Positions 11,446 through 24,442 of a DNA stretch of 64,000 nucleotides are shown piece by piece (position 1 is the stretch's first letter; the number at the start of each line of letters is the position of its first letter). The translations under genes were made by a program, and so were the position numbers. Origin of the DNA: Theocolax elegans (lineage: Eukaryota > Arthropoda > Insecta > Hymenoptera > Cerocephalidae); contig CM047428.1 in assembly GCA_026168455.1 (NCBI GenBank), positions 17,698,759 through 17,762,758 of the forward strand, read 5' to 3'. The notes beneath the pieces were generated by a model. That model searched no databases. It saw only the letters and a program-made list of their open reading frames with translations, and was not told the DNA's origin.

Positions 11446-13322
11446 ACATCCATCCCAGTGAAATGTCGCAGAGTCGAGGCCATGCCTGGAGGGAGGAGGT
11501 AGGTACGTATCACGCGTGTATATGCGCGTCCTCCCGGATTTCCATTAGCGCCCGTAATTGAAACTGCGCCACGAGCAAATGAGTTTGATACTCGCATAAA
11601 TGCACGCCTCGCGGAATGACGCTTCCTTCAATCGCGTAATTTTCCTCGCGCGCTTTATTATGCGCTCGAGTTTTTTTCCTCCCCCTTCGGTTGTCGCTTT
11701 TCTCTCTCGTTCTCTCTCTCCCGCTTGCGACTCCCCCGCCGCGTTTTCCCTCCAGTTCGAGCGTTGGGGAAATCAATTTGCGTGTGGGACGCCTCGAGGA
11801 ATTGTGTTGTCGTTTCTAGGAAAGTGACGATTTAAAAGGCTCGAGGAGGCTTTTGTCAACACCCCTTCCTACCCCTCGTACCACGGAAGTGAAAATTAAT
11901 AACGTCTCGACAAGCGAAGCTTTACGTCGCTCGCTCCCTCTCTCTCTCTCTCTCTCTCTTTCTCTACCACTACGTGCACGCTACACACCAGAGATCTTTT
12001 TGTTAGGATTTTGATGGGTATATTGTGGCCGTGATAGTCGTGTAAAGGAGTCTCAAATACTTTGATGGCTTGTAACCACCAATGTTTGTAAATATATTGA
12101 TAAAATTGAGTTACCTTTTCTTCTCTCTATATCTCGGGTATTCAGAAATCTGGTGGATTTCAAATGGTGAATTACCGAATTCACTTATTTGCACGAGATA
12201 AATGTGCTTTTTATACAAATCACAAATACAATTTCACAGTGCAAAAAAAAGGGAAGAATTACGAAGTAACAAATATCGTAATATATAGCATTAAACGACT
12301 AGCTAGCGGAACAAAAAATGACTGCTAATCACAATTATCTCGAGGCACTTGATTTGTATAACGCATATATGCCCATAAAATAGATAGCCCGCAACAGATA
12401 ATTCAAATCGCTTTGGCGATATAGCCCCCCCCCCCCCACATTCCTCTTCCCCTATCTTCTATCTCTGACCATTTGAATTCAACGCGAAATTCGAATCGAA
12501 CCGTAGCAACATCAACAGCATGCGAAAGTTACCCAGAATTTCCAGACGTACCACATACGGTACAAGTGCGTCGACGAATGCTCGTGCTGTCTCTTCTCTG
12601 CGTTCGCACTCGACGCGAACCTCGCAGACGAGAGATATAAATTAGAGGGCGAGCCGCGCCATACTCCCGCGCATATATATATATATATGTATTGCGACGT
12701 GGAGCGTACTCGCTTAATTATAAAACCGATAAATTCATCCTACACGAGAGACCGACGCATACTGCTACACTCGGCAAAGATGAACGAGTCGCCGATCTCG
12801 TTTTCCTGAATATTGCATATATATATAGCTTCTAGCTGTACTGATTCCTTTTTACCTTTTCGCTCGTGAATTTCTCCATGTATTTTTAAATTTAGTGTCA
12901 ATTAAAGTTATCGGGAAACTTTTTAGTATCCGGTTTGTTAATTAGACGGAGGAATAATACAGTTCTGATGATTGACACTCGTGAATCTATATATGTATAT
13001 ACATATATATTTTCATTATTCCAATATCGATTTAAAACAATTCTTCCACTTCCGCTAAATTCGTGGGTTACCATAATTTACATTTCAAAGCAGGTTTAAA
13101 TAATATTTTAACCTATAATATGCAAGATCTTCTAATTATTGGTTATTTGCGTGCAATTTATTTGTCGAGTCAAACGTAATTTTTCGGAGTAACGAGTTAC
13201 GGTTTTCGGGTGCGTATAACAAACTTTTAATACGGAAGTTAATCGCTTTGGTTTGAAACTGCTGAGTAAATGTCATCAAAATCCAAGTAATATTTATTTT
13301 ATAGTTAGATTGATTGTGTGTA

Positions 13323-13329
<7 letters not shown>
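11446..13329. other. non-coding: CpG-rich island then AT-rich DNA with simple repeats
   Basis: 11446-11880 is CpG-rich with overlapping uninformative ORFs. A CT microsatellite lies at about 11938-11959, a run of 13 C at 12425-12437, and an AT tract at about 12673-12688. A second GC-rich patch covers about 12540-12670. No gene is recognised. Confidence 0.45.
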
Positions 13330-13369
<40 letters not shown>

Positions 13370-13381
13370 GAGGGGGGGGGG
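13330..13381. repeat. GA microsatellite ending in poly-G
   Basis: GA dinucleotides run almost uninterrupted, followed by a run of about 10 G. The tract creates an artefactual Ser-Leu-rich ORF on the opposite strand. Confidence 0.9.
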
Positions 13382-15720
13382 AGGAAACCAATTTATTTCG
13401 TCAATCCCGAATAGCAATTCATTAAGTATATAAACTCCCTACATCTCATCAAAGTCAAATATGAATAATTTTCCTTGTCTAATTGTCTTTCGATTTACTT
13501 TATTAACTAATTTGTCTCGTATGAGATAATTAAGAAAAAAGGGAGGGAACACGATAAAATTGCTTGCTAAAATTGAAACGAAAGGTATTTAACAAATTTT
13601 CATGAACATTAAGTAAATTGCTTTAAACTTCTCCATTAGCGCAAGTTATAATCGACATTTTTCACTTCGTCGCTTTAAATGAGAATTATTAACTTAAGAA
13701 TTTTCTTGGCGTGTGGACGACGCTACGAAAAATATACGTTTTGGCATTCAAACTTTTCAGTTATAGAAAACGATCGTCCGCGTTTTTTTTTATGTATATA
13801 ACGAAAAGCGATGCCCGAAAGTGGTCTTCCCAGGAAAACAAGAATTCAAAATTATTTTTCACGCATCTGCAATTTTTCTCGGTTTTCCTTCCACATATTT
13901 TTCTCATCTCCGTTTACTATCCAACAGTTTCTTTCATTTACTTTCAACTCTTCTTTCTGTTTTATGATTACGTTATTAAATTCTGCAGTACGTACTTTTT
14001 ATTAAATTCTTTGACGTACCTATATATTATATTTATATTCATTGAATGCTTCTTTCTAGAGGTATTTCTTCAAAGATTTCCTCGATATGCGGAATCACGG
14101 TTTACTCGAACTAAAACACGAGGATACACATTAGAAAATAAAATATTAGTATGGAAAAGAACAATTATTAGACTACGGTATTTAAATTAATAAATTCCGT
14201 ATAATGAGTATACTATTTTATTTATTTGCAAGATAGACCATTCTTTTTAACATCATCATCTTGTTTATGCAGTAAAAATTTCGAATAATATATAACGATC
14301 GACATACAAAACTATTACGTATGTTAGTTTCTCTCTTCCGAATATGAAAAACTGAAAGTGACAGACAAGAATTTAATCGTAAAAAATGTTTTTTTCTCGT
14401 GAAAACCATTAAAAGGCCGAAAAAAGGGGGGACGGATGAACGAGGACATTTATGACCGTATAATACAATATCTCCCAATTTAACGGTCGAGAGAGTGAGT
14501 GTATCCAGCCGTCGGTAAGGGAGTATCAAACAATCAAAAATTTCTGGCACTACCCATAGCAATTCGTTGGAACGAGTACGGATGAGTGCATCGGCCTACC
14601 TGAGTTTTCACCCTCTTGGGGATCGAACACAGCCGGCGACGCGACGTTTGGTGCACCAAAGGCGTATAACGAGCCAGTGTCTGGCCTGCGTTCTCCGTCC
14701 CTCGTCCACCCCTCCTCCACCACCCTCGAAGCTTTCAAGATCCGGACCGGAGAGTTGGCAAACTATCGCCGAAGCTATCGCCAGCGACAAATTCCCTCAT
14801 CTAACTTTTCACGAGAGAAGATGAGGCGATCGCTCAGCTAGGTGTGCGCCTCTTGGGCCGTACTCGCGCCTCTAGAATTAACGACTACCAATCGGCTGTC
14901 CTTTTTTAACAACTCTCTTTAATCTTTTTTTCGTTCCACTTTGCTATACGAACACTCCTTCGTCTTCTTCTTCTTCTCCTTCTTCTTTTTTTATCCACCC
15001 CCCCCCCCCCTCCTCATTTGCATACACTGCGGGTATTTGCGCTTTGGGAATGCGGCTGATAGTGTTGGGAGTTTGAAATTGCTATTGTTTTGATGGTTTT
15101 GTTATTCGACAGCCCTGCTGACTCGTACATACTATACCTTTTCATTAAAATTATTAGTAAATTAATGTATATAAGATGGTTAATGTATTATCGTATACCT
15201 ACATAGTCCTATGTAAAAATAAAAAATGCGTATAATTGTTAATAGTACTCGATGTTGTTCAATAACGATAGAATGTTGAGTGTATCAATCAGTACGAGTG
15301 AATTTTTATTAAAAATAATTTGAACGTTTCGTCAACTAGGTTTTGTCGACCTCGTCAGCCAAATGTAAAACCGTCAAAATGTGCTTAAGTCGTAATATTA
15401 GAAGTACTTGAGAGCAGTAACCGTCGTACATCAAACGCGTTTGATCGAACGAATATTCTATCATCAGAAATAATAAAGTTTGATCCCTGCGAAATCGTAA
15501 TTATCGTTGAATTGACTAGTCTCGTAGGTGTCGGGATCGCAAGAACATATATAACGCGAAATATCGTTGTAACAATTATATTCCGCAACTTGGCGTTTTA
15601 ATCTTAACTGCGAAAAAGGGGTTGTACGAAAGCGCCAAAAGTTACGTAGTTCCTTAACCAAGCTTCCAAATTCCGAAAAGTATATAAACTTATCCGTCCG
15701 TGAGTCTCATGTACATCCGT
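13382..15720. other. non-coding, AT-rich with one CpG-rich island
   Basis: The 159-codon plus-strand ORF at 13711-14190 is Phe/Tyr/Leu-rich and shows no domain, as expected of AT-rich DNA. A CpG-rich patch lies at 14550-14880. A CTT tract lies at about 14962-14985 and a poly-C run at about 14998-15010. Near 15327 the motif ACGTTTCGTCAACTAGG resembles transposon ends, but no partner was found. Confidence 0.4.
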
Positions 15721-15816
15721 GGATGTATATATACCTATATCCATATGTATATATATATAAGCTAAGGAAAGGGTGTACATACGTATATACGTATATATAT
15801 ATATATATATATGGGT
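15721..15816. repeat. TA-rich compound microsatellite
   Basis: Repeats of TATA, CATA and TACG alternate here, ending in an uninterrupted TA run. Tyr/Ile-rich ORFs on both strands are shadows of this tract. Confidence 0.85.
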
Positions 15817-18060
15817 ATACAGACACAACACTTTGGTCGTATATAGTATTTCCCAAGTTTAGGGAGAGACGAAAGTTGGCTCGGAGTCGTCGCGTTCTGC
15901 GAGAGATGCAAAGTCGCATTCGGTGAAACATCCCACGCGGCCTGCAATCATATTCCAGCCGCCTCACTCTCTCCCCGACTCGCGCACGTGTGAACGTCAA
16001 ATTACACATTCAACCCCGTACCTCCTTACCTATTTCGACCCTATTCGCCCTATAGTCACTCCTTTCCGTATACTTTAACATAATAAGCCTGTATTATACG
16101 GTATACACACAAAATTTCTTCCGCTAGTCGATCGACCCCCCCTCTCCCCCCCCCTCTCTCTCTCTCCATACACCTTCATTTTTTTTCGTCTCGAACAGAC
16201 GACCTACGGAGATTCGATCTCGCGAGATGAAGGAAAAATAACCAAATCAGACGAACTTTACCAGTTTTCTGAACGAACTACGCTTTGAGCGTAATAACCA
16301 AAGCTCGAGTGTGTTCGACGCATCGCGCCCTATACCGATAAACTGAAATTACCATATTATGCGTATGGATATTGACCGAACGCTGCGCTTCGATGTAGTT
16401 TTTCGAAAGTTGTAATGTTGCCGTCGACCAATGGATTATTGAATTCTCTAGTTTACTCTCGAACGCCGATACGTGCATTGTATTATTTTAGTCGTTGCGT
16501 TCGCAATTTAATTTCACATTATGATATTCGTTTCCATATAAATTTATTATATATAGTATTCATTTTACATATTAGTTACCGAAGAGCCACACTCTTAGTT
16601 TCATCGAAATTATTGAAACTCATTATTTACGATGTTTTTAATATTGCCCAAACGGGATACGCCAATTGACGTGTTATAGGAAATAAATATGCTATCGCTC
16701 AAATGGAATAATAGTTAAAAGCATCGACATTTAATTCGAAAACGATAATTATTTCATTTATATGATTATTACGGAGAAAATGTAAGAAACACAGCACATT
16801 GTACAATGCATAAACAATGAGCAACTGTAATAGGTGTCTCATTTAAACTACACTGATTTTCGATAAATCATTACAATACTACCTATCGATTATAATTGTT
16901 TTCCACGAAACACTACAACGTACGATGTTCCTTCCGTGCCATGTCATTATTTGCATATTTTATGAAAATATATCGTACAACTGGTATTCATCGGTAATAC
17001 TGAAAGAAACGAAGCCAAAGGAAAAAAAAATACAATGCGTATAAAGAAAGTTAAGAGAAGTATAATTGTAATACAAATTCTAACAATATCATTTTGAATT
17101 GTAAAACTTCTTACGTGAAAATATACGAATAAATCGAATATTCTTTTACAAATTTATAGTTACGGGATATATATACACTGCATTGTACGCACAATAGTTT
17201 CGATTATACCGCATTATTACGGAATAATCTATCAAAATACATTACTTGCATTTCTCACTTATCAGATATACATTACTAATGCACTTGTCGAAAGTAATCG
17301 TCCAAGTTTCCATATGCGCGGTCTGATATTAAATGCTATTAGAACAATTGTACATCGATATAATTATAAATTGAAAAAAAAAGAATGCATCGAACGATAT
17401 TACGAACGTAATTGATCGGTCGAGTTTCGTAAGTAGATAATGATATACAGTGTATCCTGTCTTATTACGCACTGTAATATCAATATAAATTTTTAACGAT
17501 CATAGCACTCTTACCGTTTCATAATTAATACGATGACTTTTATTCGAGGCTAAATTATAAAGTATCGTTCATTGGTCGATAAGTCTGCAGTGTAGTAAGT
17601 CGCATGATAAACGAGGGTAAATAATAATTTTTGCAAACTAAACTAACAAAGAAAAAATATTCATCAAGTATTTAGTTAACTAATTAAAAATGTACATTGG
17701 CGATCGCGTTGTTAAAATTAATTATTTAAGATAATGTTTCGGTTCGTTATCGCAGTTTAATTATGGTTTAAAATTTCTTTATAAAAAAAAATAATAGAAA
17801 AATAACTCTCGGTAAAGTGGAAAAATAATTTAAATTGTATTATATCCGTCAGTCAGTTAATTAAGTTTGAGTAAACTGAAGTATCGATAATCTTATATTA
17901 TGCAGATTTAATTTAAAAAATTTTAATCTTCGTGTTTCCGTATAGCCATAAATTTTAATTACTGCGTGGGCATTAAATATATGCGCAACAAAGCGAGACA
18001 GTTAAACAAAGTTTGTGGCGAAACAAATTGTTAAAATAAGAAATAAATAGAGGGAAAGAG
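15817..18060. other. non-coding stretch
   Basis: 15817-16000 is moderately CpG-rich, and a CT/poly-C tract lies at about 16136-16166. The remainder is AT-rich. No gene or transposon end is recognised. Confidence 0.4.
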
Positions 18061-18182
18061 AGATTGATTGATTGAATAATGTTTATTATGCCTAGGATGA
18101 ATTCCACCATAAGGCAAGAATACAATATGATAATAGTTATTTTACAATGGCAATCAGTAAATAATTATAAAAATATAAACAA
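18061..18182 (-). mobile_element. LINE-like 3' end with TCAA-repeat tail, copy 1
   Basis: On the minus strand the sequence reads CTTATGGTGGAATTC, then CCTAGGCATAATAAAC, then a TCAA-repeat tail at 18061-18076. AATAAA looks like a polyadenylation signal directly before a simple-repeat tail, as in several non-LTR retrotransposon or SINE families. A second, similar segment lies about 146 bp further along. The rest of the element is missing or not recognised. Confidence 0.42.
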
Positions 18183-18210
18183 ATTACGCAGGTAAAAGAA
18201 CGTAGAGAGA

Positions 18211-18480
18211 GATTTGATTTGAAAGCATTTATTATGCCTAGGAGGAAAAACCACCGTAAGGCAAAAACAGTAAAAATACATAATATAAAAACAACTTATA
18301 CAAGCTTAATGCATGAGTGCCAACTATCTCCGCATATCAATATAAATAAAAATATAAACAATATATGAAAATATAAAAAATATACCATGCACAAAAGTAT
18401 AAAAATATAATAATATAAACTATAAAACGCTCTTAATAAACTTATAAAAACTTATAAAAACACAATAAGTAAATAAAATC
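18211..18480 (-). mobile_element. LINE-like 3' end, copy 2
   Basis: On the minus strand it reads GCCTTACGGTGG, then CCTCCTAGGCATAATAAATG, then TTTCAAATCAAATC. This matches the copy at 18061 around CCTAGGCATAATAAA and the C(T/C)TA(T/C)GGTGG motif. It extends into very AT-rich, AAATATAA-repeated sequence of uncertain limit. The two tails lie next to each other in the same orientation. Confidence 0.42.
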
Positions 18481-18589
18481 AGGCCAACATATTGTATAAC
18501 ATAATTTCGACGCATTCTCAACAAATTTGGGTAAAATCTTCCACTAAATAACTTGTATATAAAAAATGAAAAAGCAAAATGATTACTAC

Positions 18590-18611
18590 TAGAGAGAGAG
18601 AGAGAGAGAGA
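18590..18611. repeat. GA microsatellite at the left edge of the 0.73-kb duplication
   Basis: A GA run lies immediately before the first duplication unit, and may have helped to initiate the duplication. Confidence 0.8.
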
Positions 18612-19342
18612 AAGTGTGAGGATAATAAACTAGTTACGGAAGGAAGCAATTTGTTAAATAGCCAAGCTCTCCTAAAAGTCATATATAGAAGTAGGTTCGA
18701 GTCTCATTACTAGAGCTCAGAAGTTCCCTTCGCACGAAACACAGTTCGTTGGACTTTCGCGGATATTTCACACGCGCGTGGGGCGAAATTACTCGGTTCT
18801 CGGGTTTCGCGATTATGCCGTATAATCCAGAGAAGAGAAAAGGTATAGGGTGAGTATAGGTGGTGGTCGCTGTTTGTCACGGGCAGTCGGTCTTGCACAC
18901 GCGGTGTCGAGTGTCGGAAGGGGGCGTCGAGTGTCTCGCGATATTCCCTGTTACCCGAAACACGGAACCGGTGTTATCCCGCAGGAGTTGCCGCCGCGCG
19001 AGGACGAGTCCGAGAATCTCGGTATGGTTCCAACCGTGTGTGTATATATTCCAATATCTATGTATATACTTTCGTTATGTACATGTGGAGTCCATATATA
19101 TATACACACGTGCACTACTCGAAAATGTTTGGCAAGTTAATACCTTGTAATGCCCTCTGCAACTTGCCCTACGGATATACTTTAATTAACCCCTATACTC
19201 GTTCGACTGCATTTGCATTTGGATATCCGACCTCTGCCGTGTACCTCGGGTTATTGTCTTTTTACTCTCTTCTGTTTATTCTCTACCTTTTCCTCATTTA
19301 TTCCTCTTCACTCTCTCGGTTTCAATGTTAATTCTCCGATGT
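18609..19342. repeat. 0.73-kb tandem duplication, unit 1
   Basis: The 734-bp unit begins AGAAAGTGTGAGG and ends TTCTCCGATGT. It is repeated immediately as unit 2 with near-complete identity. The differences found are single-base indels (ATAATAAAC against ATATAAAC, and CCGTATAATCC against CCGTAAATCC). The centre, about 18700-19030, is CpG-rich. It carries several overlapping ORFs of 60-97 codons, present in both units, without recognisable domains. It could be a recent true duplication or an assembly artefact from two haplotypes. Confidence 0.93.
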
Positions 19343-20074
19343 AGAAAGTGTGAGGATATAAACTAGTTACGGAAGGAAGCAATTTGTTAAATAGCCAAGC
19401 TCTCCTAAAAGTCATATATAGAAGTAGGTTCGAGTCTCATTACTAGAGCTCAGAAGTTCCCTTCGCACGAAACACAGTTCGTTGGACTTTCGCGGATATT
19501 TCACACGCGCGTGGGGCGAAATTACTCGGTTCTCGGGTTTCGCGATTATGCCGTAAATCCAGAGAAGAGAAAAGGTATAGGGTGAGTATAGGTGGTGGTC
19601 GCTGTTTGTCACGGGCAGTCGGTCTTGCACACGCGGTGTCGAGTGTCGGAAGGGGGCGTCGAGTGTCTCGCGATATTCCCTGTTACCCGAAACACGGAAC
19701 CGGTGTTATCCCGCAGGAGTTGCCGCCGCGCGAGGACGAGTCCGAGAATCTCGGTATGGTTCCAACCGTGTGTGTATATATTCCAATATCTATGTATATA
19801 CTTTCGTTATGTACATGTGGAGTCCATATATATATACACACGTGCACTACTCGAAAATGTTTGGCAAGTTAATACCTTGTAATGCCCTCTGCAACTTGCC
19901 CTACGGATATACTTTAATTAACCCCTATACTCGTTCGACTGCATTTGCATTTGGATATCCGACCTCTGCCGTGTACCTCGGGTTATTGTCTTTTTACTCT
20001 CTTCTGTTTATTCTCTACCTTTTCCTCATTTATTCCTCTTCACTCTCTCGGTTTCAATGTTAATTCTCCGATGT
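19343..20074. repeat. 0.73-kb tandem duplication, unit 2
   Basis: This is the second copy of the unit at 18609, offset 732-734 bp. Its right edge is ATTCTCCGATGT, after which the sequence diverges to TTACGCG. Unit 2 keeps an uninterrupted GGATATAAAC near its left end, where unit 1 has an inserted base. Confidence 0.93.
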
Positions 20075-23000
20075 TTACGCGATTCTACATGCAACATTTA
20101 GATGCGATCGTAAATATCTATGACAATCGATTTTTATCACGAGGATGCCTAGAAAATGTAGTTTCTCTCGATTGTCAAGTTGAAAACAGTAATATTTAAC
20201 TTTAATTTTTAAAAAAAATTTCAAATTATTATTTTTTATTAGAAACATTATTGAAAGTATTTCCAGGATATGTATATAAAAAATGTAATTAATCGTTCAT
20301 GCACAAACTATATTTGTTCGATTATTTAATGATATGCTAATATTTAAAAAACGTATACCAAAATTTTTCGAAAATTTATTGGAACACCAATATAATAAAA
20401 TTTTACGTCCCATTCGAAAGCATCATTTTACATACAACATCGGGTGGAATTATTTTAAAATTCTCGTTCTCTTTTAGACCTTATAATAAACCTATCATTT
20501 GAGATAACAATTTTTACGCGAATTCAAACGAAATGTTGCAAAAAATCGAATATCGACGTTATATGTGTACCCATTAATTTTGCATTATTTCAACCGATAA
20601 ACTGAATTTTATTCTATGTGCTTACGTACGAAAAAGTTAGTTTAATCCATGTAAGGTCAATTTATTTTTATGAATCATTTTCTTTCGGATTATTGAAGAT
20701 CGATTAAACGCGTGCGCTATAAGAATAAATGTAAATTGAAATCGATTTTTTAATACAACTACACGATAGTAAATATTGTATTTCAATTTTACATGTTAAA
20801 CTTAGTAATATCTGTGAAACGTTAGCACGTACATTACATATTCTACGTGTATCGAATAATAACAATTGTTTTTATTGTATTAAAACTACGCTCAACGAAC
20901 AATAATATTTTGCATACGATAAGTGAAATTTTTACGATTTTAATCAATTGCACAAAGGCACATTATAAGCGGATTTAATCCTTAATCCGACGAGTCGGTA
21001 AATTTAATTTTCATATCCTCTTCAAAATTTATTATAATTTAAACTATACACAACACGTCAAGTTAAATTGCTTTAATCGCCATTAAACTTTAACTCTATA
21101 AATCGTATCTTCTCCTTCTTCTTCTTTGTAGACAAATTCGAAGTGCGTCTAAAAACTTATCATAAATTATTATATTACTTACGACGAATTTGAGAGAAAA
21201 TCGCGCGGAGAAAGAGGCGGCACGTATGACCAGATTTTTCTAGATAAAACCCCTAATGAAAATCATTCCATAGAGTTACGATCGAACGATAGAACAACAC
21301 ATAAAATACTAACGATAAAATCGCCATTATATCACACGAACCCCATTCTCTCTCTCTCTGTCCCTATATAATAGAGAATATATAGAAGTAAAATGAAATA
21401 CTTGCACTTGGTCGATGAGTATGTCTGTAAATAATGTAACAATTACATCATCTTCTCGTGTATCCTCCATCGAATTACCACATCCAGCTCATCCGCAACT
21501 AATCGCGCACGATCGACCGTTAATTATCGCAAATTAATGCCTCTACCTCTCTCATTATTTCCGAGCGAACGCGCACTTAATGACACGGTGCTGCTCTCGA
21601 CCAATAAGAGCGTGTATCATTCCAATGACAAATTGACAACGACAAATATACAAGAGTATTTCCAATACTACGTACATACATATATCTACATATAAATATA
21701 AATATATTACACTGCATGTATAAATATATATATATAGATACATATGTGTCTGTGTGTGTGTGTGTGTGGTATATTTGCATTGTACTCGGACAAATATACA
21801 AGTGTTGTTCATTCGTATATAGATGTCTAATATAAATTAACATCGATCGGAAAAGTAAAAACAAAGTATTATTTTTTATTGCATGTCGAAATGTAAATTT
21901 TTTGAATTATTATATAGATCTGATTAGCAACGAATACAGTGTTGTGTCAGAAGTTGGTTGGACGCTTCAAAAAAAATTAATCAGTTCGACAATATGGCTC
22001 GTAACTCATGTTTATCTTACACCGCCGCAGTAACGACAAGTAACATTTATTATTAATTCTAGTGTGCACCATTCGTACGACACTATAAAACTTACAACAT
22101 AGTCATGACAATCGTAATAATTTTTATCGTTTGATCAGAAAAAATCGTAAAAATACAGAATCGAGGTCGATGCGTGCGTATATGTATATATTGAAAGACG
22201 AGGAACCCACTGGTGTAGGTACGTGTACACAACTCGCACCCTGACATTACAACTGACAGTGCTCGTTAGCGATATTTCGTCCAAGCACACAACGGATTCG
22301 TCAATAATACACGCGGGCATATGGAAAGTCTCCCTTCGTTCACCGAGACATATAGAAATTAGCGGCGCGTCGATGCGGTGAATCGAGTGACACGTTCCTC
22401 TGACACATGGGCTGTATGTATCGCGTACCCTTCGAACGCGCCAAGGAACAATGTCGAGAGGGGGAGAGAGAGAAAGAGAGAGACAGGGCTTCGCAATAAT
22501 ATCCTTTTTATCGAGTGAAGTGCTCGAATACGACATCCCCCCTTTTGGTTTTCCGACCAAGGGTATTATCGAGTAATTGTTGCCGCAGGATCGCGCCCTT
22601 TTCGAAACTGAGGGATAGATATAGTTTATCTCTCTCTTTCTCTCTTCAAGTATATCTCGTTCTCTGGGAAATATGAATCCTGTTTCTCAAGTGCAGAAAA
22701 AGCTTTTAGGGATTTCTTCAGACCAGATAAATGGCCATTAACGTTTAAATCAAATAAAATATTACTATACATATATACACGTTAATTACTAAATCGTTTC
22801 AATCCCAATATATTTTATATTTATTTAACAAAAAATTATTTTTTTAAACACGTTAATTCAACTATTTATGCTTTAACTATCTTTACAATTATTTAGGATT
22901 TATTTATATGTTTTTAGTGACATTCTACCTTGCATAATGTAGATATATATATGAGAGATGAAATTTAACTTTTCAAATTTTATAAAAGTTAATAAACAAT

Positions 23001-24408
23001 GATATTAAGTCTTTAAAGTTTCTTCTAACTTTCCAATGTTTTATAATGGGGCTGCTACATTCATTTCAAGTTTAAAGATTGAGGAGCTTCGAATTTTGAA
23101 GAATCACCGTTGTACCAAAGTTCTATTGTAACGCACGCAAAATCTTTGAAACTTTCAACCTTGAAGTTTCTAGCTGCAATAATTTTCTATTTAAAAAAGA
23201 ATGACATTTAATGAATACAGAACATTTTAAGAATACGATCGATATTTGTTCAACAATTATAATATTTATAGAATTATTCATCTAAAAAAAACAAATATAC
23301 AACAAAATAATTATATAAACTAAATTTTCGTCATATGTACAGCTGATATTGATGTTTCTTCAAAATACAATGAGAGGGAAAACAAGCAAAAATTATTTAA
23401 CTCAGAATGAAACAATTAGAAGTTTCAAGAGGGTGGCATTGATCACCAAAATGTTAGAAAGAAGGAAATACATGTTTTTCTTTTTTCTCCTCACCTTGAC
23501 TAAGGAAAATCGATAAATTCTTTCATCTGATATATGAAACCGCCAACCGAGTAATAAAATCATTTATCAACAAGAAATTTATATATTTAATATAAATTAA
23601 TATTTTTTTATTAAATGTTTAATATATCTGTTGTATTTTTTATTTTGAAATGTATATATTTCATAAAGATGATAACTATTTCTAGATTGAAGACCTTCAG
23701 GTTTTGAAGATTTCGAACCTCATCAACCACGACGGTTAAAAGGCTTCAAAGGTTTCTATACTTCCAGGATTCTGAAAACTATTTTCTTAAATAAAGGACT
23801 TTTCAAACATTTTTTACGGCAGCATGAACGAACGAAAAAAAAGGAATAACTATAAAATACGTAAAAGCCGGCGTAATAGAAAATAATGTAATTATCGTGA
23901 AAAGAAGGTATAACTCAATAATAAAACAATGTAATTAAGAGTCATAAAGGAAGAGCATTAAAAGCGACAATAGAACCTTTGCCTTTCCAATCACTCAGTC
24001 TAATTTGGTAAGGAAAGGTCTTTTGAACGTCAGTATCAGAACTCACGCGAAAATCCCGTAAGAGCGTCATTACCACATAACCCTGTGAGAATTTGTCCGT
24101 CGAAAGTACCCGCATAAAGACGTTGCGTAACAATCTGGCATTTCCCGCATATAAGAACCCGAAAAGCGAAAAGTCTCCCCAACGTAGAGGGAGGAGGGAC
24201 CAATGACTCGTGAATCATCGTCGTTAAGACCAAGGTTCTCGGTGTCGTATTTGCTTTCCCGCGTATAAAGGAAATAGAGCCTGCGGGGCCGCGAAAATGG
24301 AAAGGCGGGCAGTCGATGACGAGCTACGAAGGGCTCCCGGAATTGCAAAGTATAGTAATAGCTTTCTCGGCCCTCGGATGAAATTGGGGGTCGACGTGGA
24401 TGAGGGCG

Positions 24409-24412
<4 letters not shown>
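20075..24412. other. long non-coding stretch
   Basis: Mostly AT-rich. A TA/GT compound microsatellite lies at about 21660-21768. A moderately GC-rich patch covers 22140-22600, where a 141-codon minus ORF has no domain. Another GC-rich patch, 23940-24400, carries overlapping minus-strand frames. One of these, 23942-24133, is reasonably balanced in composition, but no flanking splice sites or family were recognised. Confidence 0.4.

Positions 24413-24441
<29 letters not shown>
24413..24441. repeat. GA microsatellite
   Basis: An uninterrupted GA repeat. It creates Ser-Leu-rich minus-strand ORFs that are not genes. Confidence 0.9.

Positions 24442-24442
<1 letters not shown>

Noticed and set aside
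13711..14190. 159-codon plus ORF
   Set aside because: It is extremely Phe/Tyr/Leu-rich, as expected of AT-rich DNA by chance, and has no motif.
18850..19882. Pairs of identical 96-97-codon ORFs
   Set aside because: They are identical only because the DNA is duplicated. Three overlapping frames are open at once and none has a recognisable domain.
22135..22560. 141-codon minus ORF
   Set aside because: It contains a Ser-Leu run from a GA tract and lacks any domain; composition is that of moderately GC-rich non-coding DNA.
23942..24133. 63-codon minus ORF of balanced composition
   Set aside because: An overlapping minus-strand frame is equally open, no splice sites flank it, and no family is recognised, so it was left as part of a GC-rich patch.
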